From Candidatus Aminicenantes bacterium UBA647 (GTDB taxonomy: Bacteria; Acidobacteriota; Aminicenantia; UBA2199), in the NCBI GenBank assembly GCA_002299555.1, contig DBOL01000033.1, positions 1 through 53,337 on the forward strand: a stretch of 53,337 nucleotides of DNA. Direction: 5' to 3'. Below, piece after piece: positions 45,225 through 53,337 of the stretch. The notes beneath the pieces were generated by a model. It saw nothing but the letters and a program-made list of their open reading frames with translations. It was not told where the DNA came from and ran no database searches. Made by a program: the position numbers and the translations under genes. How positions within the stretch are numbered: the first letter of the stretch is position 1; every line of letters begins with the position of its first letter.

Positions 45225-45260
45225 TTCCAGTACCCCCATATTTAAAAGAAGGTACTGGAA
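45225..45260. terminator. Ten-base-pair hairpin after the 56-aa gene
   Basis: TTCCAGTACC (45225-45234) and GGTACTGGAA (45251-45260) are perfect complements with a 16-base loop, just past the stop of the minus-strand small gene. The following T-run is poor on either strand, so it may act as an mRNA 3' stabiliser as much as a terminator. Confidence 0.5.
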
Positions 45261-45266
45261 TTATTG

Positions 45267-45437
45267 CTAGAATCCTTTTAAAAATGTTGCAAGTAAAAGG
45301 AGAAGCCACGCTACGCCCATTACCCAAAATGCATTAATCGTGATAAACGGAATTGCTACGAAAGTACTTATAATTGCCAACACTGCAATTATCAACGAAA
45401 TCAACCATACGATCTTTTTTGGTGCATTTAATCTCAT
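45267..45437 (-). CDS. 56-residue two-helix membrane protein
   Basis: Small gene with an excellent AGGAGG ribosome-binding site before ATG 45437. The product begins MRLNAPKKIVWLIS, has two transmembrane helices (about 10-30 and 35-52, including AFWVMGVAWLLLLLATFLKG), and ends in a short basic tail. The pattern 'RLNAPKK.VW.IS...PFI...AFW..... LLLLAT..KG' resembles a widespread family of small uncharacterised membrane proteins. It stands alone between the CARDB and DUF937 genes, all on the minus strand. Confidence 0.8.
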   Translation of the reverse strand: MRLNAPKKIVWLISLIIAVLAIISTFVAIPFITINAFWVMGVAWLLLLLATFLKGF

Positions 45438-45504
45438 AATTCCTCCTGTCTTATCTATTTTTTATTGAAACAAAAAATGACAAAATAATGTTAAGCAGTT
45501 CAGA

Positions 45505-46098
45505 TTATCTTTTTTTTCCCAGAAGACCACCAAGAAGACCGCCCAATGCTCCACCGAGTCCGCCTCCACTCTTTCTGCTCCCTTTCCCCATACTGTTTAT
45601 AAGAAACCCGGCAACATCATCCAGAACACTGCCATCACCATCCTGATCAAGAAGAGCACCGATTCCACCCGAACCTGAACCGGAGTCTCTTTTTTTAGTC
45701 AAAGCTCCGAGAATTACAGGAGCTAACATTGGGATAAGTTTAGTTATGGTGCCCGTATCAATATTAAATTTTTTCGCAAGTGCTTCCGATGCCTGCTGCC
45801 CTGAGTTACCAAGAAGACCGCCAAGCCCGGGGTCCGGATTGGAATCACCGGCTTTGGATCTGAAAAGTCCTGCCAGATCATTAAGAACATCAGAGCTTCC
45901 ATATTTATTTAGAATGTGATCAACCCTTGCATCACCACCATGATTATCTTTTTGCTTTTTCAACCCTCCAAGTATCAAAGGAGCTATTTGGGGGATGATC
46001 TGCTTCAAAATTCCTTTTTTTACTCCCAATGTTTTTGAAAGGTTTTTTGAAACTTTAGAACCATAGGTTCCCATAAATTCATCGATAAAATTAGCCAT
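45505..46098 (-). CDS. DUF937 family protein
   Basis: 197 residues. Two related helical repeats: KKGILKQIIPQIAPLILGGLKKQ (about 26-48) and DTGTITKLIPMLAPVILGALTKK (about 113-135), the hallmark 'PxLAPxILGAL' unit of DUF937. Gly/Ser-rich linkers contain a DQDGDGSVLDD segment that could bind calcium. It ends in a Gly-rich tail (LGGALGGLLGG) and basic KKR. No signal peptide. GGAGG lies ten bases before ATG 46098. Function unknown in the family; YidB is a relative. Confidence 0.85.
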   Translation of the reverse strand: MANFIDEFMGTYGSKVSKNLSKTLGVKKGILKQIIPQIAPLILGGLKKQKDNHGGDARVDHILNKYGSSDVLNDLAGLFRSKAGDSNPDPGLGGLLGNSGQQASEALAKKFNIDTGTITKLIPMLAPVILGALTKKRDSGSGSGGIGALLDQDGDGSVLDDVAGFLINSMGKGSRKSGGGLGGALGGLLGGLLGKKR

Positions 46099-46188
46099 TT
46101 TTTTAAATCCTCCAAAAAGATGATATTAGATATTAGAAAAAAAATCAATTTGTAAATTCAACTTTCCCAAATGTGTTAAAATCATAAT

Positions 46189-47658
46189 ATGAGTACTATG
46201 GAAAAATATTTTGATAAGTTCAGAAAGAATATAGTTGGTATTAACTCTACCTTCAAATCACCATATGGAGAGAAGAAAATTATCTATGCTGACTGGATAG
46301 CAAGCGGGAGACTATACGAACCGATTGAAAAAAAAATACTCCGTGATTTCGGTCCGTTTGTTGCAAACACTCATACCGAGACCAGTGAGACCGGTACAAT
46401 AATGACTCACGCCTACCACCATTCTCACAACATTATTCGTGAACATGTAAATGCATCACCGGACGATATTGTAATTACAGCTGCCAATGGTATGACAGGA
46501 GTTATAAACAAATTACAGAGGATCCTGGGATTAAAGATCCAAAGCTCGATAGTTAAAAAAGATAAAATTATAGAGGAAGACAGACCGGTAGTATTCGTAA
46601 CACATATGGAACACCATTCAAACCACACTTCCTGGTATGAGACCATAGCTGATGTAGTTGTACTCCCTCCAACAGAAGATATTCTCGTTGATACTGAAGA
46701 GCTTGAGCGGCAATTAGTCCTTCATAAGGATAGGAAGGTCAAGATCGGCTCTTTCACTGCCTGCTCAAATGTAACCGGCGATATTCCTCCATATTTCAAA
46801 CTTAGCAGGATAATGCATGAACATGGAGGTGTAAGCTTTATAGATTTCGCTGCATCTGCTCCCTATGTAGACATAGATATGCACCCAGAAGATTCATTGG
46901 AGAGACTCGATGCGATATTTTTCTCTCCGCATAAGTTCCTGGGCGGCCCTGGTTCATCAGGTGTCCTCGTTTTTAATAAGTCTCTTTACAACAATGAAGT
47001 TCCGGATAATCCCGGAGGTGGAACTGTAGACTGGACAAATCCATGGGGAAATTACAAATATATAGATGACATTGAATTGAGGGAGGACGGTGGCACTCCG
47101 GGATTTCTTCAATCATTCAGGATTGCTCTGGCGATCAGGCTAAAGGAAAAAATGGGAGTGGCGAACATTGAAATAAGGGAAAAAGAGCTCCTGAAACAAG
47201 CCTTTGAGATGTCTGCTGAAATTCCGGGAATGAAAGTGCTGGCTGAAAACATAAAAGAGCGTCTTGGAGTATTTTCATTTTATATCGAAAATATCCATTA
47301 CAACCTTATTGTAAAACTTTTAAGTGACAGGTTCGGTATTCAGGTTCGTGGTGGATGCGCCTGTGCAGGAACATATGGCCACTATCTCTTAAATGTGACC
47401 CACCAGCATTCAAAGTCCATTACTGATAAGATCAACAAAGGTGACCTTTCTGAAAAACCGGGATGGGTACGTCTCTCACTTCATCCGACAATGACAGATA
47501 AGGAACTCGAATTTGTTTTTAATTCTCTGAGGCAGATAACCGAAAACATTGATAAGTGGGCAGCTGAATATGATTATTCTCCCAAAAATAATGAATTTTA
47601 TTTTAATAAGGGGGCCGTGGAAGATAGAAAAAAATATCTTAAATGGTTCGAGTTTTGA
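46189..47658 (+). CDS. Cysteine desulfurase-like aminotransferase class V enzyme
   Basis: PLP enzyme, 489 residues, longer than SufS (about 405) because of extra segments around 110-130 and at the C terminus. Seen: YADWIASGRLYEPIE near residue 33, HMEHHSNHTSWYE near 139, FIDFAASAPYVDIDM near 217, PLP-binding Lys249 in FFSPHKFLGGPGSSG, and Cys390/Cys392 in VRGGCACAGTYGH. The Cys lies where SufS-type persulfide cysteines occur, so sulfur mobilisation from cysteine is plausible. There is no adjacent suf or isc scaffold. The ATG has no ribosome-binding site; a -10-like TAAAAT (46177-46182) ends seven bases before it. Confidence 0.82.
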   Translation: MSTMEKYFDKFRKNIVGINSTFKSPYGEKKIIYADWIASGRLYEPIEKKILRDFGPFVANTHTETSETGTIMTHAYHHSHNIIREHVNASPDDIVITAANGMTGVINKLQRILGLKIQSSIVKKDKIIEEDRPVVFVTHMEHHSNHTSWYETIADVVVLPPTEDILVDTEELERQLVLHKDRKVKIGSFTACSNVTGDIPPYFKLSRIMHEHGGVSFIDFAASAPYVDIDMHPEDSLERLDAIFFSPHKFLGGPGSSGVLVFNKSLYNNEVPDNPGGGTVDWTNPWGNYKYIDDIELREDGGTPGFLQSFRIALAIRLKEKMGVANIEIREKELLKQAFEMSAEIPGMKVLAENIKERLGVFSFYIENIHYNLIVKLLSDRFGIQVRGGCACAGTYGHYLLNVTHQHSKSITDKINKGDLSEKPGWVRLSLHPTMTDKELEFVFNSLRQITENIDKWAAEYDYSPKNNEFYFNKGAVEDRKKYLKWFEF

Positions 47659-47719
47659 GTGATTTATACCAGATATTCACCAAAATACCATCGAAATACC
47701 CCGAAATGACTGTTGAATC

Positions 47720-47748
47720 TTGACAAAAACGGTAAAATATTATAATAC
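47720..47748 (+). promoter_or_regulatory. Promoter of the rplM ribosomal protein operon
   Basis: Consensus -35 TTGACA (47720-47725), 17-base spacer, -10 TAATAC (47743-47748), overlapping a TATAAT at 47741-47746 (15-base spacer). AAGAGG then precedes ATG 47770. Confidence 0.65.
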
Positions 47749-47769
47749 TATTTCTTTAAGAGGATTATA

Positions 47770-48216
47770 ATGAAATTGAATGAGAACAACAAGACTGCTA
47801 TACCAAAAAAAGATGATTCGGATAAGAAATGGCTTCTGATTGATGCTGAGGGTATGATACTTGGAAGGCTGGCTACTAGAATAGCTACAGTTTTAAGAGG
47901 AAAGGACAAGCCCACATATACTCCATTCTTCGACAACGGAGATTTTGTCATAATTATTAATGCTGATAAGATAAAACTTTCAGGTAATAAGGAAGAACAG
48001 AAAGTCTATTACAGACATTCCGGATGGATGGGTGGCATTAAGGAAACTTCATATCTGAAAATGATGGAGACTCATCCAGAAAGAATACTTAAGGCTGCTG
48101 TAAAGGGGATGCTCCCTAAAAACAAACTTAACAGTAAAATTTTGAAGAAACTCAAAATATATTCAGGAACTGATCATAAACATAAAGCTCAGCAACCTGA
48201 AACATTAACTTTCTAA
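47770..48216 (+). CDS. rplM: 50S ribosomal protein L13
   Basis: 148 residues. It has the L13 core WLLIDAEGMILGRLATRIATVLRGKDKPTY, the conserved YRHSGWMGGIKE, and AAVKGMLPKNKL near residue 115. The N-terminal 18 residues are a charged extension that varies among species. AAGAGG six bases upstream supports ATG 47770. First gene of a plus-strand translation operon. Confidence 0.97.
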   Translation: MKLNENNKTAIPKKDDSDKKWLLIDAEGMILGRLATRIATVLRGKDKPTYTPFFDNGDFVIIINADKIKLSGNKEEQKVYYRHSGWMGGIKETSYLKMMETHPERILKAAVKGMLPKNKLNSKILKKLKIYSGTDHKHKAQQPETLTF

Positions 48217-48226
48217 GGAGGACAGT

Positions 48227-48631
48227 TTGAGCATAGTTCAATATTACGGTACAGGTAGAAGGAAAACCAGCGTAGCAAGGGTATACCTGAGGCCGGGAAA
48301 AGGAGAGGTTAAGCTGGTTGTGAACAAAAGGAAAAGATCATTTGATGAATATTTCCCGCAAAAAATTCACAAGCTCTCAATTTACATGCCCCTTGCATTA
48401 ACCAACAACACAGAGAATTTTGATTTATATCTCAATATTAATGGCGGAGGAGTTTCAGCTCAGGCTGATGCCGTGAAACTCGGAGTATCACGTGCTCTGC
48501 TCGAATTTAATGCAGAATTGAGGCCTACCCTCAAGAAAAACGGATTATTAAAGAGAGATTCAAGAGAAAAAGAAAGAAAGAAATATGGTCTATTGAAAGC
48601 TAGAAAAGCTTCTCAGTACCATAAGAGGTAG
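48227..48631 (+). CDS. rpsI: 30S ribosomal protein S9
   Basis: 134 residues from TTG 48227, chosen because AAGGAGG lies just upstream and the product begins MSIVQYYGTGRRKTSVARVYL, the S9 N terminus. NINGGGVSAQADAVKLGVSRALL near residue 70 and the basic tail ending SQYHKR (normally a -KR end reaching the P site) are diagnostic. It follows rplM by ten bases, the universal L13-S9 pair. Confidence 0.97.
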   Translation: MSIVQYYGTGRRKTSVARVYLRPGKGEVKLVVNKRKRSFDEYFPQKIHKLSIYMPLALTNNTENFDLYLNINGGGVSAQADAVKLGVSRALLEFNAELRPTLKKNGLLKRDSREKERKKYGLLKARKASQYHKR

Positions 48632-48639
48632 GAGGAATT

Positions 48640-49425
48640 ATGGTACAGGTAAGCATGAGAGAAATGTTGGAAGCAGGAGTTCACTTCGGGCACCAGGTCA
48701 GAAAATGGAACCCAAAGATGAAACCCTATATTTATGGAAAAAAGAACGGAATTTATATAATCGACCTTCAAACATCAATAGAGATGTTCAGAACAGCTCT
48801 GGAATTTGTAACAGATGTTATTGCTGAAGGTGGCGAAGCACTTATAGTCGGCACAAAAAAGCAGGCTCAGACAATAGTTGCAGAGATCGCTGGTGAATCT
48901 CAACTTCACTACGTTAACAAAAGATGGCTCGGTGGACTTTTAACAAATTTCCAAATGATCAAGAAGAGTATTGAAAAACTTCTTGACCTTGATGAAATGA
49001 AAAGAGATGGAAGATGGGATGTTAAAAGCAAAAAAGAGCAATCGAAACTTGAAAAAATCTACAAGAAATTACATAAGAACCTCTGGGGGATCCGTAAACT
49101 TAAAGGCCTCCCGAACGTTATTATAATAATTGATTCAAATTTTGAAGATATTGCAGTATTTGAAGCAAAAAAACTTGGCATCCCTATAGTCGGTATCGTT
49201 GACACTAATGCAGACCCGGACGGTATTGCATACCCGGTACCAGGAAACGATGATGCGATAAGATCTATCAAATTGTTTGTATCTAAATTCAGTGAAGCGG
49301 TTCTGGCCGGACTCGAAAAAAAGATCGCAAAAGATATTGAACTTGAAAACGAGAGTAAGGAAGAAGTCGATTCCGAAGAACTTGAAACAGAATCAGAAGA
49401 GTCAACCCCAGTTGAGGAGAAATAA
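48640..49425 (+). CDS. rpsB: 30S ribosomal protein S2
   Basis: 261 residues, usual length. Seen: EMLEAGVHFGHQVRKWNPKMKPYIYG at the N terminus, TKKQAQTIVAEIA near 72, NKRWLGGLLTNF near 94, LPNVIIIID near 158 and GIVDTNADPDGIAYPVPGNDDA near 188. An acidic tail (about 232-261) extends past the fold. AGGAGG lies before ATG 48640. The stop comes one base before the tsf ATG. Confidence 0.97.
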   Translation: MVQVSMREMLEAGVHFGHQVRKWNPKMKPYIYGKKNGIYIIDLQTSIEMFRTALEFVTDVIAEGGEALIVGTKKQAQTIVAEIAGESQLHYVNKRWLGGLLTNFQMIKKSIEKLLDLDEMKRDGRWDVKSKKEQSKLEKIYKKLHKNLWGIRKLKGLPNVIIIIDSNFEDIAVFEAKKLGIPIVGIVDTNADPDGIAYPVPGNDDAIRSIKLFVSKFSEAVLAGLEKKIAKDIELENESKEEVDSEELETESEESTPVEEK

Positions 49426-49426
49426 A

Positions 49427-50026
49427 ATGCCCTTAGATATGGCAATGGTAAAAAAGCTAAGAGAGCATACCGGGATCGGTATTCTGGAATGTAAAAAAGC
49501 CCTGGAGGAAGTTTCCGGAGATTATGATAAAGCTATCGAACATCTTAGAAAGAAAGGATACGAAAAAGCAAAAGCAAAATCATCACGTGCAACTAACCAG
49601 GGTGTGATCAATTCCTACATTCATTCAAATAATAGAATTGGCGTTCTGATCGAGGTTGCATGCGAAACAGACTTTGTAGCAAAAAACGAGAGTTTTATAC
49701 AGTTTACAAAAGACGTGTGTATGCAGATAGCGGCAATGACTCCCGAATATATCTCCAGTGATGATGTTCCGGAAAAGATTGTAGATAAAGAAAAAGAGAT
49801 TATAAGGGAACAATTGAAAAATTCCGGCAAACCGGATAATATTATTGATACTATTGTTGAAGGTAAACTTAAGAAATATTATTCAGAAGCATGTCTTCTG
49901 AATCAGACTTTCTTTAAAGATGATCAGTTCACAATCGAAAGCCTTCTTACTGAGCAGATTCACAAGATCGGGGAGAACATTGTAATTAAAAGATTCACCC
50001 GTTATGAAGTCGGCGAAGAATTTTAA
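49427..50026 (+). CDS. tsf: Elongation factor Ts
   Basis: Guanine-nucleotide exchange factor for EF-Tu. Start at ATG 49427, directly after rpsB and preceded by GAGGAGA; an in-frame start at 49277 lies inside rpsB. 199 residues: N-terminal UBA-like domain (MVKKLREHTGIGILECKKALEE), then one core subdomain with VACETDFVAKNESF near residue 80. At about 200 residues it is the short form of EF-Ts, as in Thermus, rather than the roughly 280-residue E. coli form. Confidence 0.96.
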   Translation: MPLDMAMVKKLREHTGIGILECKKALEEVSGDYDKAIEHLRKKGYEKAKAKSSRATNQGVINSYIHSNNRIGVLIEVACETDFVAKNESFIQFTKDVCMQIAAMTPEYISSDDVPEKIVDKEKEIIREQLKNSGKPDNIIDTIVEGKLKKYYSEACLLNQTFFKDDQFTIESLLTEQIHKIGENIVIKRFTRYEVGEEF

Positions 50027-50027
50027 T

Positions 50028-50753
50028 ATGGATGATATTCCGCAATATAAAAGAATTGTTTTAAAACTCAGCGGAGAAGCTTTAAAAGGGGATAGTTCTT
50101 TCGGCATCTCTGAAGATACTATAAAATCAATAGCAGCCCAGATCAAATCCGTCCATGATATCGGAGTTCAGATTGCCATTGTTACTGGTGGAGGAAACTT
50201 CTTCCGTGGTGGGAGAGGTGATAATCTCGGAATTGACAGAGCATCCGCAGATTACATGGGGATGCTTGCAACGATCATAAATGGTATTGCACTTCAAGAT
50301 GCACTTGAAAGGACCGGCCTCGTTACAAGATTGATATCTGCTCTTGAAATTAAATCGATAGCAGAGCCATTCATAAGAAGAAGAGTGATCAGGCATCTGG
50401 AAAAAAATCGAATAGTAATATTTTCTGCCGGAACAGGTAGCCCTTTTTTCTCAACCGATACTGCAGCCGCACTTAGAGCCGTTGAGATCAAAGCTGATAT
50501 TCTTCTAAAGGCAACAATGGTAGATGGAGTGTTTTCCCACGATCCGGTTACGAATAGTGACGCAACAAAATTTGAAAATATCTCATATTCAGAAGTCCTT
50601 AATAAAGAGCTGAAGGTTCTTGACAGCACAGCAGTAAGCCTTTGCAAAGAAAATGACCTTAACATAAAGATCTTTAATATCAACAAGAAAAGAAATATAT
50701 ACAATTCTGTAATTAAAAAAGAGATCGGGACTTTAATAAGCAAAGGGGGCTGA
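50028..50753 (+). CDS. pyrH: Uridylate kinase (UMP kinase)
   Basis: Phosphorylates UMP to UDP. Start taken at ATG 50028, one base after the tsf stop (241 residues, MDDIPQYKRIVLKLSGEAL); an earlier in-frame ATG at 50004 overlaps tsf. Seen: KLSGEALKGD near residue 13, VTGGGNFFRGGRG near 51, RASADYMGMLATIINGIALQDAL near 72, GTGSPFFSTDTAAALRA near 137 and KATMVDGVFSHDP near 162. Member of the amino-acid-kinase fold, homohexameric in the family. It sits in the usual rpsB-tsf-pyrH-frr order. Confidence 0.96.
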   Translation: MDDIPQYKRIVLKLSGEALKGDSSFGISEDTIKSIAAQIKSVHDIGVQIAIVTGGGNFFRGGRGDNLGIDRASADYMGMLATIINGIALQDALERTGLVTRLISALEIKSIAEPFIRRRVIRHLEKNRIVIFSAGTGSPFFSTDTAAALRAVEIKADILLKATMVDGVFSHDPVTNSDATKFENISYSEVLNKELKVLDSTAVSLCKENDLNIKIFNINKKRNIYNSVIKKEIGTLISKGG

Positions 50754-50754
50754 T

Positions 50755-51312
50755 ATGTTAAATGAGATCATGGCTGAAGCCAAAGCAAAATTCAAGGAAA
50801 AAATCAACTCATACATTAAAGAAATATCAAAGTTCAGAACCGGCAGAGCTTCAATAAATGTTCTTGACGGCCTTTCAGTTGATTATTACGGGACATCCAC
50901 TCCGATCAATCAGGTAGCCACTCTTTCTGTCCCTGAACCTAATATGATCGTTATTCAACCATGGGATAACAATATCATTGCAGATATTGAAAAAACCTTA
51001 AGAGCATCAAACCTTGACCTGAATCCATTTTCAGACGGTAAAGTCATCAAACTTCCAGTCCCGCCTCTGGACGAGCAAAGAAGGCTTGAGATCATCAAAA
51101 CCTTGAAAAGATATACTGAAGAAAGAAAAACACAGATACGTAATATCCGGAGAGAATACAGAGATATGGTAAAAAAGATGAAAGATGATAAAGATATCTC
51201 TGAAGATGAAGAAAAAAGATTTTATGATGATTTTCAGAAAGTAGTAGATGAGAACACGAATAATCTTGACCAGATCGAAAAGGATAAAGAAAAACACATC
51301 CTTGACGATTAA
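50755..51312 (+). CDS. frr: Ribosome recycling factor
   Basis: Splits post-termination ribosomes with EF-G. 185 residues, exact family length. Seen: ISKFRTGRASINVLDGLSVDYYGTSTPINQVATLSVPEPN near residue 24-62, IIADIEKTLRASNLDLNP near 77, and the helical PPLDEQRRLEIIKTLKRYTEERKTQIRNIRRE near 103. AAAGGGGG precedes ATG 50755, one base after the pyrH stop. Last gene of the operon; it converges with the Nudix-ThiE gene nine bases away. Confidence 0.97.
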   Translation: MLNEIMAEAKAKFKEKINSYIKEISKFRTGRASINVLDGLSVDYYGTSTPINQVATLSVPEPNMIVIQPWDNNIIADIEKTLRASNLDLNPFSDGKVIKLPVPPLDEQRRLEIIKTLKRYTEERKTQIRNIRREYRDMVKKMKDDKDISEDEEKRFYDDFQKVVDENTNNLDQIEKDKEKHILDD

Positions 51313-51321
51313 TTAATTTTT

Positions 51322-52449
51322 TCAATCTTTAAATATTAATTTGTTTATATTTTCCACATTGTTTTTTGTATCTGACGCGAATTCACGGACCATCGCGAAA
51401 TTAACTGCTCCAAGAGCTAATAATTCCTGAATATTATCAAAATTTAGACCGCCTATACATACAAATGGGATTTTAATATTTTCAATTACACTTTTCACTG
51501 TTTCCACACCAATAGGAATATAGTTCTCTTTAGTCGGAGTTTTATAAACAGGCCCTATCCCGATATAATCAGCTCCATCCTTAGCCGCAGCCATTGCCTG
51601 CTCTAAAGAGTGAGTAGACTTCCCGATAATAAAATTCCGGGGAACAATCTTTCTTGCATCGTTTACTGTTATATCATCCTGCCCGAGGTGAACCCCGTCT
51701 GCACCTGATATTAAAGCAATATCGATGTCATCATTAACAATGAACAAAGTTCCTGATTTTCGGGTTATTTTACAAATCGATCTGGCAATGTTTAATTTTG
51801 AAGACTGAGTAGATTTTTTATCCCTGTATTGAATTATTTTTGCACCGGCCTCACAGGCACTCTCAGCAATAGAGATATGATCTCCACTCGTTATTACATA
51901 TGCTCCCATTATTTTGAGGGTCCCCTTGTCTACTGAATATAATTCTTTATCCATATATGATCTTAAAAGCTCTCTATGACTCTTAAATGCAATTTCCGGG
52001 ATGTTACTCAGATCAAAAAATTCAGCCTCGTCAGAATCATCACCAGCAGAAATGTTTCCAGAAAAATCTTTTATACTATAGCCGGTAACTAAAACAGATT
52101 TATAAAAAGGGTTAATGCCTGGAACCGAACCTATAATTCTACCGATCGAGCCTGTTAATCCGGTCTCTTCCTTCAATTCTCTTAAACAGCATTCTTCCGG
52201 TGTCTCTCCGATCTCATTGAAACCACCGGGCAGACACCATTCGCCAGCTTTAGGTTCAACATTTCTTTTAACAAGGAGGAGCTCCCCCCTCTCATTAAAA
52301 AGGATCGCTGCAGTGGCCGGAACAGGATTCTCATACGCTATCTTCTTACAGGATTCACATATTTTCCTGTTAACACCCTCATCAGTAACAATCTCATTCA
52401 ATTTAACTCCACATTCCTGGCAATATACCAATTCTCTAATTTTTCCCAT
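51322..52449 (-). CDS. Nudix hydrolase-thiamine phosphate synthase fusion protein
   Basis: 375 residues. N-terminal zinc ribbon (CQEC...CESC, about 10-36); Nudix domain (about 42-165) with a complete Nudix box starting GGFNEIGE and ending RELKEETGL; then a ThiE TIM barrel (about 178-375) with QYRDKK near 207, NDDIDIALISGADGVHLGQDD near 240, IGKSTHSLEQAM near 275, GADYIGIGPVYKTPTKEN near 293 and CIGGLN near 337. ThiE joins HMP-PP and HET-P to thiamine phosphate; the Nudix part may remove damaged or diphosphate metabolites such as toxic thiamine analogues. No other thiamine gene is nearby. ATG 52449 has GGGA upstream. Confidence 0.88.
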   Translation of the reverse strand: MGKIRELVYCQECGVKLNEIVTDEGVNRKICESCKKIAYENPVPATAAILFNERGELLLVKRNVEPKAGEWCLPGGFNEIGETPEECCLRELKEETGLTGSIGRIIGSVPGINPFYKSVLVTGYSIKDFSGNISAGDDSDEAEFFDLSNIPEIAFKSHRELLRSYMDKELYSVDKGTLKIMGAYVITSGDHISIAESACEAGAKIIQYRDKKSTQSSKLNIARSICKITRKSGTLFIVNDDIDIALISGADGVHLGQDDITVNDARKIVPRNFIIGKSTHSLEQAMAAAKDGADYIGIGPVYKTPTKENYIPIGVETVKSVIENIKIPFVCIGGLNFDNIQELLALGAVNFAMVREFASDTKNNVENINKLIFKD

Positions 52450-52541
52450 ATTCTTTATCCCATTTCCGAATTAATATTGTAAACAACAATCAGGTTCCTG
52501 GCAACCGTTAGAAGTCAAGCCTATCCCCGGGTGCTCGCTCC

Positions 52542-52571
52542 TTGACAACATTCGTACAGAAAGGCGACAAT
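52542..52571 (+). promoter_or_regulatory. Promoter for pgeF, placed for a leaderless mRNA
   Basis: -35 TTGACA (52542-52547), 18-base spacer, -10 GACAAT (52566-52571). ATG 52579 begins eight bases after the -10 box, where transcription would start, and no close Shine-Dalgarno sequence exists. Confidence 0.45.
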
Positions 52572-52578
52572 TCTTTTG

Positions 52579-53256
52579 ATGATATTTAAAAGAAATGAAC
52601 ACAATGGATCTGTTTTTCATTATTTCGAAGAAAAAAATATTGTGATGGGGTTTACCGAAATAGATTCTGAAGCTGAAGATATCGGTGATTATTTCGGAAT
52701 AGAGAAGATCGTTCAACTAGATCAGGTCCATGGCAATAAAATATACTTTTCCAATGAAGTAAAAGGATATCCCGAAGGGGATGGATTGATCCTTAATGAA
52801 AAAAATGTAATGACAGTAATAAGAACCGCCGATTGTGTCCCTCTGTTCTTCAGATCTATTGACGGACAAGTTGCCGGAGTGATCCACATCGGGTGGAGAG
52901 GTTTACATTCAAAGATAGGGATCAATCTGCTCGAAACGCTAAAGGAAAAGGGGACAGACACCAAAGACCTGCTATTTTTCACCGGCCCTGCGATCGAAGG
53001 AAAATGTTACATAGTCCAACAGGATGTTGTAGATAAATTCAGCGACTTTAGTTTTGGAGACAAAATCTTTGAGAAAACTCCGAAAGGTTACTCGATGGAG
53101 GTAACAAGAGGGATAGAATTATGTTTAATAGAGCAGGGGATACCGGAAGAAAACATTAAACATTCAGGCATCTGCACTTTTTGTAATAAAAACTTTCCAT
53201 CCTACCGCCGTGGAGACAGAGAAAAGAGGATATTCAATTTTGTAATGATGAGATAG
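52579..53256 (+). CDS. pgeF: Multicopper-oxidase-like laccase domain protein (YfiH/PgeF family)
   Basis: 225 residues from ATG 52579; an in-frame TTG at 52576 is possible. Family motifs: LDQVHGNKI near 47, IRTADCVPLFF near 81, GVIHIGWRGLHSKI near 100, and CTFCNKNFPSYRRGDREKRIFNFV at the C terminus. The His/Cys set (VHG, ADC, IHIGW) binds zinc. Known activities in the family are purine nucleoside phosphorylase/adenosine deaminase and correction of mis-incorporated peptidoglycan stem residues (PgeF). Cytoplasmic. Diverges from the Nudix-ThiE gene. Confidence 0.9.
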   Translation: MIFKRNEHNGSVFHYFEEKNIVMGFTEIDSEAEDIGDYFGIEKIVQLDQVHGNKIYFSNEVKGYPEGDGLILNEKNVMTVIRTADCVPLFFRSIDGQVAGVIHIGWRGLHSKIGINLLETLKEKGTDTKDLLFFTGPAIEGKCYIVQQDVVDKFSDFSFGDKIFEKTPKGYSMEVTRGIELCLIEQGIPEENIKHSGICTFCNKNFPSYRRGDREKRIFNFVMMR

Positions 53257-53337
53257 GAATTCCGGAAATATTCATAATTAACAAATATCACTTCAACTAT
53301 TAAATTTTTTATAAAGCTTCTCACCTGTTGGAGTTTG
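53257..53337. other. Window end, no feature seen
   Basis: Eighty-one bases after the pgeF stop hold no recognisable gene, terminator hairpin or promoter before the window ends. Confidence 0.5.

Noticed and set aside
49277..49426. N-terminal extension of EF-Ts within rpsB
   Set aside because: The 50 extra residues are basic, unconserved and out of frame within rpsB; ATG 49427 has its own ribosome-binding site.
1..53337. CRISPR array, insertion sequence, toxin-antitoxin pair or phage remnant
   Set aside because: Reading both strands showed no regularly spaced repeats, no transposase or phage structural gene, and no paired small-gene toxin module.

Overview
The window reads as chromosome of an AT-rich (roughly 37% G+C by eye), diderm, anaerobic or fermentative bacterium. 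LptB points to an outer membrane with LPS. A tungsten/molybdenum aldehyde:ferredoxin oxidoreductase with its polyferredoxin, HypD/HypE, pyruvate phosphate dikinase, ATP-dependent PEP carboxykinase and a short TCA gene set point to ferredoxin- and PEP-centred metabolism. A vWA-like protein without MIDAS, and a TPR/ABC/prepilin-peptidase cluster, resemble genes I associate with Acidobacteriota/Aminicenantota-type genomes. That placement is a guess: no rRNA or phylogenetic marker was analysed.

Layout. 1-4912 (minus): a tight operon gltA-icd-malate/lactate dehydrogenase-TPR protein-lptB behind a good sigma-70-type promoter. 5076-8920 (plus): a histidine kinase with a receiver-like tail lacking the phospho-acceptor, overlapping ppdK by one base. 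8934-13610: ABC transporter ATPase and permease, TPR protein with pseudopilin-like tail, prepilin peptidase, and a membrane PAS histidine kinase. 13707-14094: regulatory region and an HU-family protein. 14200-21992: dprA-topA-trmFO-xer-envC-like-polysaccharide deacetylase, a DNA and cell-envelope run. 21999-26284: secreted vWA-like protein (minus), tsaD (plus), pckA (minus). 26556-29482: 55-aa protein, four-cluster ferredoxin and AOR, followed by a G+C-rich structured intergenic element. 29513-32968: smc. 32994-37100 (minus): hypD-hypE-membrane protein-epimerase with a sensor-like tail. 37281-38974: M19 dipeptidase and a DtxR/MntR regulator with a likely autoregulatory operator. 39075-46098: accessory region of exported proteins (mosaic metalloprotease, beta-propeller protein, CARDB protein with a 100-residue duplication), a 56-aa membrane protein and a DUF937 protein. 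46189-47658: cysteine-desulfurase-like enzyme. 47720-51312: rplM-rpsI-rpsB-tsf-pyrH-frr. 51322-53256: a Nudix-ThiE fusion (minus) and pgeF/yfiH (plus).

Most of the window is housekeeping. The features most worth a second look are the abrupt G+C change inside the metalloprotease gene, the 100-residue duplicated two-cysteine module, the structured element after the AOR gene, the hairpin/promoter before the ABC ATPase, the kinase-ppdK pair, and a recurring pattern of -10 boxes placed 6-7 bases before an ATG with no Shine-Dalgarno sequence, which suggests leaderless mRNAs. I saw no tRNA, rRNA, CRISPR array or insertion sequence. No single large undescribed system is evident.
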